Part shown: one piece after another, positions 11,572 to 22,974 of the stretch | Numbering within the stretch: the stretch's first letter is position 1 | How the letters are laid out: the number at the start of each line of letters is the position of its first letter | Origin: Armigeres subalbatus | Lineage: Eukaryota; Arthropoda; Insecta; Diptera; Culicidae | DNA length: 64,000 bases | NCBI RefSeq assembly: GCF_024139115.2 | Contig: NC_085140.1 | Location: 233,990,371 to 234,054,370, forward strand | Direction: 5' to 3' | Program-made: the position numbers and the translations under genes | The notes under the pieces: generated by a model | What the model saw: only the letters and a program-made list of their open reading frames with translations | Database searches by the model: none | What the model was told of the DNA's origin: nothing

Positions 11572-11820
11572 TTAATATCAAATTTTCAAAGTTTTTTTTT
11601 TGCTTTTGTAAACAAAGATTCAAACGTCGATTTGACGAATCTGATAGCACTCCCATGTAAATCAACACCTAGCAGGTGTCAACAGGTAGCAGAAGCCTTT
11701 ACCTATTTACCTACGGATTGATTGTGTTGGTTTGCGTGGGAGTGCTATCAGAATCGTCAAATCGACGTTTCAATCTTTCGTTACAAAAGCAGATAAGTCG
11801 TTTTGAAAATTTGGTATTGA
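11572..11820. mobile_element. palindromic MITE family P, copy 1
   Basis: A 249-bp foldback. The arms share AAATTTTCAAA, then GCTTTTGTAAACAAAGATTC, CGTCGATTTGACGA and GGGAGTGCTATCAGA. The left arm has lost CGACTTATCT, replaced by a T-run. Homologous elements are at 21514-21752 and 29662-29900. Confidence 0.85.
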
Positions 11821-11925
11821 AATTTGATGCATCTAATTGTCCATAGCAATGTATACAGAATATTCTGTAAAAATTTTAGAAAGATTGCAATTTCTTCAAT
11901 TTATTATAATAGTTTGACAAGTTCA

Positions 11926-12066
11926 GGACCAGGACCAGGACCAGGACCCATAAGTAAGTTGACAAGTTCAACGGCAAACTTCTCATGTCGGAAATAACTG
12001 ATATGGGACGCTTATACGAATAAGGGCAGTATACAACATAAATAAATAAATAAATAAATAAATAAA
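11926..12066. repeat. (GGACCA)n and (AAAT)n microsatellites, retroposon tail
   Basis: AGGACCAGGACC repeats at 11930-11950. An (AAAT)n run at 12038-12066 follows TATACAACATAAAT, which looks like the 3' tail of a retroposon whose body is not recognisable. Confidence 0.45.
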
Positions 12067-13229
12067 GAATGCAACAAAGTCACGCTGAAAATGTATCAAT
12101 TGATTACCTTTTACTAGTGACCACTCGGATTACTTTTCAGGATGGTTCATTATTTGGTTCATTTGAATTGTGCGTTTGATAATTCGGTTGGTGCTTCTTC
12201 ATAAATTAACATTAATTAACCTGCATATCTCGAATGTATTTACGGATCATGTTGAATTCTCGAAAAAATATTACCTTTTTTGCGAGACTAACGCGACGTT
12301 TTGAATCGTTGTTTCAACTTGCCTCGTACCACGCATTTCTATTGCCCCGATGGGTTGAAAAAGCGAAGCAATTTCAAACGACCAAAATCCAAAAATAAAA
12401 ACTGGTTTTCCTTTGATTTTTCATAATCATTTTTCCGTTTAGTAGAATTCTTTCATCAAAATTTCCGATACAATTCCTGAAGAAATATCTGAAAGAATGT
12501 TGTAGGGACTTTGTAACTAAAGGATTTTTTGAGAAAAATTTCGCAGGATTTTTTTGAATTTCTTTCCATAATGAATTATTTTCTACCCGCCGCTGTCACA
12601 TTCAGGCGCTATAGTATATGCGCAAAATAGCCAGCATGAGTTAACCATCTGAAGTTTGTATAGCGAAAGACATCTAATGCAGGTTTTCTCAACAGCAGGA
12701 ATTTCAGAAAGTTAACTTCTAGTGTGCCACTGTAAGCACGCTCAAAGCAGGCGATTCATTAGTAAATTATTTCTTTATGAATTCCTTTGGTATTTTTCCC
12801 GATAATTCCTACTGGAATTTCTCTAAGAAGTCCTTTGAAAATTCCTCTAAGAATGCATTCATTTCAAGAGGAAGAAAGAAACTATCTTAAGTTTTATCAA
12901 AATATTCGAAATATCATTTTTAAGAACAGTCCTGGCATATACATACACTTGAATTTGAGGGAAAATATTCAATTTGACTGAAACTAGCAAAGAGTCTATA
13001 AACTATGTCAAAATTTTTATTTATTTTTAATGGGGGAAAGCCGGATTTGGCAAGTAATAGAACAATTATTGTCAGGTTTTTTTTTTCTTGACCAACTTTT
13101 ATGACATTTAGTCACAATATTCTTTAGTATGCAAAGAATGTTTAGGCCGAATTTGAGGATAATTAGTTATAGGAAACCCCCTGACAATAATAGAACAAAA
13201 CCTGCTAAAGCCGTCATTCTTCCTATTTG
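12067..13229. other. intron with scattered AATTCC repeats
   Basis: Mostly AT-rich sequence, with short AATTCC-type stretches (12420-12560, 12770-12860). ATTATTGTCAGG at about 13066 is mirrored by CCTGACAATAAT at about 13181. No gene seen. Confidence 0.4.
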
Positions 13230-13232
13230 GTC

Positions 13233-13910
13233 TTAAATTGCATGCACTCCGTCTTTTTGGAAATAAATATGAACTTCCCTTGGTCCAGAATCCCAAGATG
13301 TAAGACTGCCTTTAACGCGAACATATTGCAATCTAATCAAATGATATATTTGATAAAAAAAAACCTCACACGACTCCGCTGGTTGAACAAACCCCGATTG
13401 GATGCCGTTTACATTGTTGCAGCTGACAATAAACTTCAACCCTTTTCACAGACTTCCCAAGAACCGAATCGATAAGAGCACCAACCAGGGAGGTTGTTCG
13501 AAACCATTTTTCAATTATCCCGTTCGGATTTCGCTCATCCTTTGGCGGCGGAAACGCCACAAAGAAACTCGTGCTTCCCCAGTGCCATAGAACGCCGGGC
13601 GACCTAACAAATTGGAATCGTCGAGTCGCGTCGCCGTTCTTATAATTCACTTCTCGGTTTCCCACTTGATAGGTAACGTGGCTTTGGCCCGAGTATGTGA
13701 CCAGATAAACGATATACCTGCCTTGAAGGTAGGTCGCGTCGTTCCATTGGGAAGGAATCGCAAATGAAGCTGATCACGCAATCCCCGGCGAGTGTTTCGT
13801 TGCACGTTCTTGCCATGGCACCAAGCCTGGCAAAGAGGCACAGAATTGAACATGAAAAATACCATCACTAAATTATAGACTTCATCTCCAATTGTGGCGT
13901 GAAACATTGT
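13233..13910 (-). pseudogene. unidentified decayed coding region
   Basis: Three overlapping minus-strand frames read as consecutive parts of one protein-like sequence with frame changes. The frames are 13647-13907 (contains MVFFMFNSVPLC), 13366-13665 with its upstream extension (YIVYLVTYSGQSHVTYQVGN ... KDERNPNGIIEKWF), and 13233-13439 (YVRVKGSLTSWDSGPREV). Composition is more balanced than the flanks and the residues are not biased as in chance ORFs. No family is recognised. It may be a degenerate copy of a host gene or part of an uncommon mobile element. Confidence 0.4.
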
Positions 13911-14220
13911 ATGCTAATAACTGGCTAAATAAACCAACAACAATAATCGCGCCAGCGCGCGGGATGGGGTCTGACGACGCGACGGTTTGGCACAACGCAA
14001 TGAGCAGAAGTCGAAGTCGCCGAAGAATAGGAGCGATGATGGCGTGACCGAGAAGCGGGTGAAATCGGAAGAATATTTTCAAGAAGTTCTTGGCCGTACA
14101 AAATTCGCTCATTGTTGTCGACGTGGAACTATGTGAAAACCGTGCAACTTCCAGGATCTTCCCGGATCTCGGTTGGATAGGAGGAAGGAAGAAAATCAAG
14201 ACCGATTGCAATAAGCCGGC
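13911..14220 (-). other. possible 5' part of the decayed region
   Basis: A minus-strand frame (13882-14211) contains a hydrophobic run, RLRLLLIALCQTVAS, that could be a signal peptide, followed by PIPRAGAIIVVGLF. It overlaps the start of the unidentified region above, so it may be its N-terminal part. This is weakly supported. Confidence 0.25.
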
Positions 14221-14876
14221 CGTGTGCGTTGTATCAGATAACGCTCATTAATCAATTGTATGATAATTGTGCTGTCTGTGAGCGCGCCCGCAACGACGTG
14301 TGATCAAGATGCTTTGTGTTTACTCTCGGACTATGCTGCCGCTGATGTTGCACTCTTGGAAAATCAAGTGGTCTATGTTGGACATAATGTTGCATGAGGG
14401 ATGCACAGTTTTATTTGTTGAATTTCTCGTTTGCCATTGTATTTTGAGTGAGATGGGAATTCATCGATCTCAATGAAAATAAAATAAAGGTTTCTTTTGA
14501 AGTAAAATACGAAAAAAAATGATGGAGAATGTATGATTTTTTTTTCGTTTATTTGAGAAACTGCATATGTACACTTTGAAGAGCAATTGGAGTACTGCTT
14601 ATAGTTTTCGAACTGGAAGTATCCCAGGATGCTGAGTTTTGCCAAAAGTTGTTGATCTGTATCGAAGAAATCAAAAGATTCAGTGCCAATTTGTTCAAAA
14701 ACAGTTTTTTGTTGTTTTCTCGGGCATATGCAGTTTCTCAAACAAATGATTCAAAACAAATGTTCCATCGCAATATTTTTGCACCCTGTCGAAACTTAGG
14801 TATGGTAAAATTCATGTAATATCTGAGCCATGGTCGCATTTTCAGCAAAATCAGTACACATGTAACCGAGATCTAG
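14221..14876. other. intron, nothing recognised
   Basis: AT-rich sequence. A 122-codon minus-strand ORF (14373-14741) is lysine/phenylalanine-rich with no domain and is treated as chance. Confidence 0.4.
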
Positions 14877-15807
14877 AGCTCCATAGTTGAGCATTGTGTG
14901 TGTGTGTGTGTCATCCTCTATCCCTCACCCAGCTGGGAGTGTTGGTCAAGTAAGTACTACGAATAATTTGATCATATCTCATGCTCCGTAATGGTGCCCT
15001 TTATGTTACGAAGACTAGTACTACAAAAAGGATTAACCCACAGCAAAACTTCACAAGGACACCCTTATTCGTACTAACTACTCAGGAAATAGAAGGTTGA
15101 GAAGAGCCACCATTGCTAACTAAAGCGTGAACCGGATACCTGGGACTCCCACAATATCCGCGGCGATAGTAACAAACGATGCCCTGTACGTATTTAGTGT
15201 TCAATTTTCAATTTTTAAATTTATAAGGAAATGATAGAAAGAAAGCAAATATTTGGAACGTGCTCACCAGTTTATCATAATAGTTCCGGTTTGAACAGGA
15301 CGCATCAGGAATATCCGAGACGATGACATGATAACAAAGCGTTTAATTTCGAGAAATCAGACCCTAGATGCCTTTCGCTATTCTGATTTCTGTGAGTTAG
15401 CTTCTAGTGTGCCGTTGTAAGCGCGTTCAAAGTGGGTGTTTCATGATATGATCCTCTCCTAGTCGATTTAGAGAACACACATTAAAGTATAAATATAAAA
15501 TGAAAAAGGGAAAAGAATTCGGAGAAATCAAACGATTTGGAGCATGATTGGAAATGTTGAAATGTAAAATAAGGAATGAAGAGGAACAGAATAGCAAATT
15601 ATAACAAAACAAAAAGCTTCTCTGTTAGCTTCCGCAGGAAATCTTGATCAGCAGCGGGTTGAAGTTCACCGATTTGTAGCTTCCGTGTCTTTTTTTCTTT
15701 GCATAACAAAAATGCTGGAGGGGAAAAAAATGACGCACAGAAAATTAAACACGTCTTGATTTGAGCACAGCACACTACGTTTTTCAGCTCCATAGTTGAG
15801 CATTGTG
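14877..15807. mobile_element. insert between 22-bp direct repeats
   Basis: AGCTCCATAGTTGAGCATTG plus two bases (TG) occurs at 14877-14898 and again at 15786-15807, enclosing 887 bp. The insert begins with (TG)n and ends in ACTACGTTTTT. A long target duplication of a retroposon fits, with either the T-run or the (CA)n read on the minus strand as tail. No coding domain is seen inside. Confidence 0.5.
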
Positions 15808-16259
15808 CATGAAAAATAGCAATTGGGTCCTATATTATGTCAGCCACTGTATAACTAAAAGGTGTAATTTGAATGAAACAATACGGTCTACAAGCTTGAT
15901 TGATGTCAAATAAATAAATAAATAAATAAATTTTAGCATTCATAATAACGATCAACCAAAAAAAATTGGGACAACATTAGGAGCATTTGTTGCCAAATTA
16001 CACATACGATTGTCATTTGTAAAGCTGTAATATTCTTCTATTCATTAGTATGAATCTAGCTTGTTAAGAGAACTCCGATATAGAAACAGCGCAATTGCGT
16101 TATGAAAGAGGAAAGAGAGAGGCGTAAAATCTGGTTATTTTTATTAAGGACGTTACAAATATTTAACTAACATTTTATCCTATTCATCTCCGGAAGGTCG
16201 AGGGGGGAGGGGGATAATAAAAAATAAATATTAAAATGAAAAAAATCAAAACACTTCTC
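15808..16259. other. intron with (AAAT)n tail
   Basis: An (AAAT)n run at 15908-15933 follows GATTGATGTCAAAT, resembling a retroposon 3' end. Otherwise nothing is recognised. A G-rich stretch lies at 16200-16217. Confidence 0.4.
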
Positions 16260-16322
16260 GGATTTGTTAGAAGAATGTTTTGAAAATTCTCAAAATATCA
16301 AAAACATTCTTTTAACAAATCC
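16260..16322. repeat. 63-nt hairpin between G-runs
   Basis: GGATTTGTTAGAAGAATG pairs with CATTCTTTTAACAAATCC, giving a stem of about 24 bp with one or two mismatches and a short loop. GAGGGGGGAGGGGG lies upstream and a run of about 12 G downstream (16380-16392). Confidence 0.65.
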
Positions 16323-17619
16323 ATTATTTTAACAATTGAAATTTCTCAAAATATTATTTTTTTGGCAAAAAAAAATCCGAGGGGGGGGGGGAGAGAGAAT
16401 AGTTTTTAAATATTTGTATTAGCCTAAGTTTACTTTTAATATTCATTTTCAATATCAATATCATGCTCCTATTTCTTAACAAAATGAGCATCCCTCTCCA
16501 AATAAGATGATCAGATCGCACCCTACTACGAACAATCCGTACAAAATTGACCTATACAAGATTTTTCTTGTGGGCTACATCCTGGTATTTTGCACTGCTG
16601 TAGCAGGGCCTCATAGATTGCAGCATAAACTATCACCCACAAAAGGGGGGAACGACAGCAGTCGAAGTGCAAGCCGCGCGTTGATGATGATCTCATCTCA
16701 TCTCATCTCAACCCCATTCAATGAAACACCTTACACTACACGATACATAGTTCTCGAGGCGAGGAGACTGGATTATAACTCCACGGTCCGAACCAAAACG
16801 GAGCGGCGAAACAATCATCGGTAGAAGGTGAACGAAAGGAAAATTGTTTTAAACAATAGATTATTAACTACAGTGAATTTATAACACCTTTTATTCTGGA
16901 GGGTACGCTTCATCGCATTGTGTTGATTTTTTTACGCCTCTAGTTGACGGTGGTGGCCGGAAAATTTATAGTTCCCGATAATAATGGTGTCCGGTGTTTG
17001 CCTGGTCGACGCCGGCAAGAAGTACGACAGAGGACAACAAGATAATGGAGCAGATAGTTCAATGGTTACAATTGTCTCTGATGACTCAATAGTGGAGGTT
17101 CCTGGCGTATATTGTCACATGTCGTCTGATTAACAGTCATGGAACAGGTTGGAAAATTAATGTTATGGCTTATTTTTTGAATTTGGTCGGCATATTGGCT
17201 TACAGTCGTTAAGTGGACAAGTTAATTTCATGTTTAACGAAACATTGATCGGCCATTCAGTGAGCAACTGTGGAAATAGCATATCAAATCCCTATGAGCA
17301 AAATGTTGCAACAATGTCGCAGCATGACCGTCAGATTTGTCCATGGACTCAAAAAAAAAGCATTTTACCACTATAGGAATACATAATACCCGGGAAAAAT
17401 TCCACTGGTTGGAAGCGGTTCATGATCGGCTTCGGCAAGGTCTAGACTGCTGGACATTTAATTTCGATCGTGCCCAACGTGCTGTACGTAGTACAGTACC
17501 GTAAAATGGAATGTTTTATTACTAAAAGAGATATTCAGATTTTAAATTGCTGCCAGATTTGTATCACTATGCTTTTTGAAATCATCACTGGTTCATCTCA
17601 TATTTTCGTTATATTCTAG
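16323..17619. other. intron; (CTCAT)n microsatellite
   Basis: CTCATCTCATCTCATCTCA occurs at about 16691-16710. A 105-codon plus ORF (16507-16824) is not convincing. Nothing else is recognised. Confidence 0.4.
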
Positions 17620-17885
17620 GAAATGAAATTTTCGATGAAAAGTGACTTTCCCGGAAATGATATTTTCGGGTAATGATATTTTCGATAAAATGTTCAACAG
17701 TCTTAGACAGTTGAAGACATTCCACTAAGAAAGTTTAAATAATTTTTCTGAGAAAATGTTATTTTCAGGGAAATGTCTATTTCGGAGAAATTTTATATCA
17801 CCGGATATGTCATTTTCGGGGGAATTTTATATTCGATGAAATGTCATTTGCTAGGAAACGTCATTTTCAGGAAAATGTTATTTTG
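17620..17885. repeat. degenerate tandem repeat, unit ~18 bp
   Basis: GAAATGTCATTTTCGGG and close variants recur at roughly 18-30 bp spacing. It resembles other low-copy degenerate minisatellites of this window. Confidence 0.6.
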
Positions 17886-17999
17886 GGAACTTGGTTTTCG
17901 TGTAATCGAATAAATCCAAAGCAGCTTTAATAAACAAAGGAATGGGTATTTTAAATTATGCCAAACGTCCGTTGAACCCAACATTTTGAAAAAATTTGA

Positions 18000-20220
18000 T
18001 TGGATTTTGAAAAAAACATACAATCTACTGTTGCTGATCCGGGACAACCTTCGACAAGTATTGAGGATTCCTCCTACCCCCCCGACCCATTCGAGCTCTG
18101 CAGCATCGTCCATCATCGTCCCGGTCGTGTGGTCGGAGGTGGCGTAGGGGGTTTCCGCACTCCAACCTCAGGCGAGTATCCTCCTAATTATATAGTTTCG
18201 ATACCTGATGCTTTTCCGGCTTCCAGCTACACCATACCATTCGACTGTATTGTCAGTGCTCCTGCATCGGAAACAAGCATTCTATCATCATTTACTGCAA
18301 CTTTGGATCCGGGACACCCTGTAATAAGTACTAAGGAAGTCCCTGAGCCTCCCGACCCAGTCGTGCCTTCCAATGCCACCCGCCATCGTCGTCGTCCCGG
18401 TCCTGTGGTCGGTGATGGTATACGGGACTTCCGATCTGCTTCACCAGGCGAGTATAATCACGTTAATGATCTGTCGCTGCCTGAAAATTCACCGCTTTTC
18501 AGTTCGGTTTCAACTTCCGGCATGGACACCGCTCCCACTAGGAGTCTACGAGTGTATTACCAAAATACTAGAGGACTTTCTACCAAATTGGACGACGTTT
18601 ATCTGGCTGTGCTTGATGGCGAGTATGATTTTTATGTGTTCACCGAAACCTGGCTTGATGGGAGAATCAACTCACTCCAACTTTTCGGTGACAACTTCGT
18701 CGTTTATAGAGTGGATCGCAGTATATCTAATAGCTCTCGCGTGCGTGGTGGCGGTGTTCTAGTTGCTGTTTCCAATGAGCTTATTTCCTGCCAGATCGCT
18801 GTCGGACAATTCAATTCAATTGAGACTGTTTGGGCCAAAATAAGTCTCTCTAGACGCAGCATTTTCATCGGTGCCTCGTACATTCCTCCCGACCGACGAC
18901 ATGATTGCAGTGTAATACAACTTCATCTTGGTGCTACAGAATTTGCCTCTGCTTTGGCCTTATCATCGGATGTGGTTCTTCTGCTTGGAGACTTCAATCA
19001 ACCCGGACTTGTCTGGTCTCTCTCGCACCATGGATATACGTTTCCTGATCCGCTTTCGTCTACAACTACACCTGCTAGTCGCCAACTAGTCGATGGAATT
19101 GCTTTTCTTGGACTCAGCCAAATCAATAGGATTTCCAACTTTCAATCAAACATGCTCGACTTGGTGTTTATCAATGATTATTCACTGCATGAATGCACTG
19201 TCCTTGAGGCTCCGGACGCCGTTGTGCCACTTGACAACTATCATCCTGCGTTGGATATATCTATTGACAACGGATTTAATCTACGTTTCGATGGACCTGT
19301 GAGTGACGACCGACTCAATTTTCGCAAAACCGATTTTCAACAGCTCCGACAATGCTTGTCCCGTATTGACTGGAATGTTTTAGACCGCCTGGACATCGAA
19401 TCAGCTGTAGACCGCTTCAACTGTCTGCTACGTGACTCCGTTTCAGCCACTGTACCGAAGCGAAAGCCTCCGAGGAAACCACCGTGGACTAATGCTCTAT
19501 TACGCAACCTGAAAAGAGTGCGCGCTAGAGCTCTTCGCGCTTATACTTATCGACGGTGTGCCTTCACTAAACGGAACTTCAACATTGCCAGCAATGATTA
19601 TCGGCAGTATAATAAACTTCGTTACAAACATTATGTTCATCTCACGCAACAAAATCTCCGACGAAACCCTAAGAAGTTTTGGTCTTTCGTGAATTCTAAA
19701 AGGAAGGAAACTGGACTGCCATCAAGTGTTTTTCTCGATAACGACATTGCGCTGAATACTGAGGAGAAATGCAGCCTTTTCGCTAAACACTTCTCAAGTG
19801 TATTCTCGAGCTATTCGCCTTCTCAGGATGACACTGATAGAGCTGTGAGTGGAGTACCTAGTAATGTAGTGGATGTGGACGTCTTTGATATAGACGTTCA
19901 AATGGTTCTGTCAGCGATAAGTCAGATTAAATCATCATTTTCTCCTGGACCTAGCGTTCTTCCATCGGCCGTGCTGAAGAAATGCTCTGATATTCTAGCT
20001 GTTCCACTTTGTCTACTATTCAACCTATCACTCCAGCAGAGTAAATTTCCTGTGCAGTGGAAATGCTCTACTATGTTCCCAGTTTTCAAGAAAGGCGACA
20101 AACGTGATGTGAAAAACTACCGTGGCATTACATCACTCGGAGTGGAGTCGAAAGTGTTAGAGTCGCTGATGAACGATAGAATGTTCGCCCCTATCAGTAT
20201 GGTTTCTTTCCCGGCCGCTC
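18000..20220 (+). pseudogene. LINE endonuclease and N-terminal RT
   Basis: The frame opens near 18000 (reader start at TTG/ATG not certain). Residues about 13-60 and 103-152 are a repeated segment (DPGxP...PPDP...RPGxVVG...GEY). The apurinic-type endonuclease begins near residue 183: YYQNTRGL, FTETWLDG, ASYIPPD, LLLGDFNQ, MLDLVFIND and YHPALDI. The RT start has FPVFKKGDKRDVKNYRGIT. Near 20190 the correct frame shifts: the FFPGRSMETN motif continues in another frame, so the last ~30 codons of this ORF are out of frame. Endonuclease active-site residues look intact. Confidence 0.87.
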
Positions 20221-21391
20221 TATGGAAACGAATCTTAACAGTTTTACTTCGTTTTGCATGGAGAACATGTGTAAAAAATTCCAAATAGATGCCGTTTACA
20301 CCGATCTAAAATCTGCCTTCGACAAAGTTAATCATGACTTGCTGCTTGCAAAACTAGAAAAAATTGGCTGTTCTTTTGCTTTATGCACTTGGCTCAGATC
20401 ATATCTGGTTGGACGCCAAATGTCGGTCAGTATTGGAAACAATTCGTCCGACTGTTTCTCGAACCTTTCTGGAGTTCCACAAGGTAGCACCCTTGGACCA
20501 TTGCTATTCTCGCTTTTTATAAACGATGTAACCCTTATACTGCAACGTGGAGGTATGCTGCTGTTGTTTGCCGATGACCTTAAAATGTATGTAATTGTCC
20601 GAGACCTCACTGACTGCTATGAGCTACAGAACCTTCTCGAAATCTTCCATGACTGGTGTACTCGGAATATGATGGTTCTGAGCATTCCGAAGTGCTGTGT
20701 CATAAGTTTCCGACGAACGACTAATTTCATCCAGTTTGACTACAGTATTGCTGGTTCTCAACTTCAACGGGTTGATCACGTTAAAGACCTAGGAGTTGTT
20801 TTGGATGAAAAGCTTACCTATAGCCGCCACTTCCCAAATACCATCGATAGAGCCAATCGCCAGCTTGGGTTCATGTTTAAAATCTCCAATGAGTTCCAAG
20901 ATCCGTTGTGTTTCAAAGCACTGTACTGCTCTCTGGTACGCTCAATACTAGAGTTTGGATCTGTTGTTTGGAATCCCTACCAGGCTGTATGGAGTGACCG
21001 GTTCGAAGCTGTCCAAAGAAGATTTGTCAGATATGCCTTGCGCCACCTTCCATGGAATGACCCGTTGAACTTGCCTGCTTACGCTGATCGCTGTCGTCTA
21101 CTCGGGTTGGATACTCTAGCCAAGCGGAGGAATGTGGCTCAGTGTGTCTTCATTGCCAAGCTTTTATTATCTGAATACGATGCTCCTGAGTTGCTGTCGA
21201 GGATCAGTTTATACGCACCTGTCCGGACGCTTCGAGCGCGAGCGCTGCTACACGAGGAGCCACAAGCTACTAACTATGCTGCAAACAGTTCCATTGTCGC
21301 CATGATCCATCGCTTCAACGAAGTGTCCGATGAATTTGATTTCAACATCTCTACATCCAGATTTCGCTGCCGCTTGCTGAGCCGTCTTTAA
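20186..21391 (+). pseudogene. LINE reverse transcriptase, C-terminal part
   Basis: This continues the RT after the frameshift: FFPGRSMETN, VYTDLKSAFDKVNHDLLLAK, SGVPQGSTLGPLLFSLFIND and catalytic LLFADDLKMY, then KDLGVVLDEKL and the C-terminal region (RNVAQCVFIAKLLL, ALLHEEP, FNEVSDEFDF). It ends at a TAA with a short 3' UTR. Apart from the frameshift there is no internal stop. A related but far more decayed C-terminus is at 24245-24905. Confidence 0.88.
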
Positions 21392-21513
21392 TGTTTTTAT
21401 TGTTTGACCACCATTAGATTTAAGAATTTCATGTAGACAACACAGTCCGATGAATAAAAAACAAATACAAATACAAATACAAACACTTTGTACTATAATC
21501 CCCTCCATAGGAC

Positions 21514-21752
21514 AAATCAAGACAACATTTTCTAAACGACTTATCTGCTTTTGTAAACAAAGATTCAGACGACGATTTGACGAATCTGAAAGCCCTCCCA
21601 CGCAAACCAACACTACCAATAGGTAGGTGAAGGTTTCCGCTATCTGCTGATGGTGTTGGTTTGGGTTGGAGAGCTATCAGATTCGTCAAATCTTCGTTTG
21701 TATATTTGTTTACGAAAGCAGATAAGTCGTTTTGAAAATTTTGTCTTGAAAT
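21514..21752. mobile_element. palindromic MITE family P, copy 2
   Basis: 239 bp. The arms begin ATCAAGACAA(A/C)ATTTTC, then CGACTTATCTGCTTTTGTAA and GATTTGACGAATCTGA. It inserted just 3' of the LINE tail. It is the most complete of the three copies at the ends. Confidence 0.88.
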
Positions 21753-21776
21753 AATATGTGTTCCAAACTTGGTTGG

Positions 21777-22039
21777 GGTCCTCCTTAGCCTAGCGGTAAG
21801 CTGCGCGGCTATACAGCAAGACCATGCTTAGGGTGGCTGGTTTCGATTCCTGGTGCTGGTCTAGATAATATTCCGTTTGGAAATTGTCTCGACTTCCCTG
21901 GGCATAAAAATACTACTACTTGGCTTAGAAACCTCGGGTACTTGGCTTAGAAACCTCGCGGTTGATAACTGTGGAAGTGCTGAATGAAACCTCCGAGGCG
22001 GCAATGTCCCAAGGGGGATGTAATGCCAATAAGAAGAAG
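21777..22039 (+). mobile_element. SINE, tRNA-derived (Feilai-like)
   Basis: A-box region TTAGCCTAGCGGTAAG, B-box GGTTTCGATTCC, the conserved middle TCTCGACTTCCCTGGGCAT, the landmark CTTGGCTTAGAAACC (here partly duplicated), and end GATGTAATGCCAATAAG followed by AAGAAG. Feilai is the known tRNA-related SINE of Aedes; assignment is by resemblance. Confidence 0.8.
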
Positions 22040-22664
22040 TAAATTAGTTGAAATCGGTCAAGGGGTTCAGAAGTTCTGCTTACGCACATTTAACCATACA
22101 AACATTGAATTTCACGTAGATAGATAGATTTAAAGATTATACAATTCAGTCCTATCCAATCACGAATGACTAGACAGTAATGGTTTTGTTTTGTTCTTTT
22201 GAGTGCTGCATGCTGTCGTCACGAAAATGAATGAGATGAATTCTCGTTCTTCGGTGTGACATTCAGCAGAAGTTTGCTTTTCTGTGGATTTTCATAATTT
22301 TAGAAAATTTAGAAGTTTAGCAGTTCAATTTAAATTAACTATGGCGAGGCTATGGGTTATAGATCCTCAAGGAAATCCACTGGGAGGCATTCCCTAGTAA
22401 CATTTTGGCTTTATGCTGGTTTTATAACACTCTTCAAGAGTAAATTATGGACTTCAAGAGCGTTTTAAAACTTAAAATGTAACTTGGGTTGTTTTTACTC
22501 TAACCCTTCGTATGGTGAAATAAAGTAACTTTTTTTCCAGCACGCCGTCTCTTCTCCGCCTTCAGTAATGCGTTTGCATAAGTGGATAACTTTCCAATTA
22601 CATTTCCACTCATTATTTTCCAAAACCTGTTCTAACAATTACTTTTCCTATTGACAAGTAATAA
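22040..22664. other. intron, nothing recognised
   Basis: No gene or repeat pair seen. Confidence 0.4.
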
Positions 22665-22885
22665 TGGACGTTAGGCATAATGTACGTTGAGCATAATGGG
22701 TGTTAAGCATAATTCTGCCTTCCTTATTTCATGGGCTGTTCTTTGGGTCATTTTATGCCTAACGTCCAATATGCCTAACGTATATTATGCCAAACTTCCG
22801 TTATACCTAACGTCCATTTTGCCTAACGTACTTATGCCTAACGTCATTATGGCCAACGTACTCATGCCAAACGGGGTAAACCTTC
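22665..22885. repeat. ATGCCTAACGT subrepeat block, inverted halves
   Basis: The left part carries ACGTTAGGCATAAT-type units and the right part at least six TATGCCTAACGT units in the opposite sense, at about 18-20 bp spacing. This looks like a foldback element with subterminal repeats. Confidence 0.65.
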
Positions 22886-22974
22886 TCAAACGGGTCTGGG
22901 TCATTTGGCATAAAGTCATTTGTCTTTCTTTCTCTTAGGAAAATAGACGAACGAAAAGGCAGAACTATAGCCGA

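Larger units (their letters stand above)
17990..21484 (+). mobile_element. CR1/Jockey-type LINE, nearly complete
   Basis: About 3.5 kb with an endonuclease-RT ORF and a short 3' UTR ending GATGAATAAAAAACAAATAC with an (ACAAAT)n tail. Short tandem 3' tails are typical of CR1-like elements; the exact clade is not determined from inspection. The 5' boundary is uncertain and no gag ORF is visible upstream. One frameshift near 20190 breaks the ORF. Confidence 0.88.

Noticed and set aside
16507..16824. 105-codon plus ORF with a short hydrophobic segment
   Set aside because: It includes a (CTCAT)n microsatellite and no family resemblance; likely chance.
18000..21391. Host gene encoding a nuclease or polymerase
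   Set aside because: Domain order endonuclease-RT, simple-repeat 3' tail and a frameshift identify a LINE.
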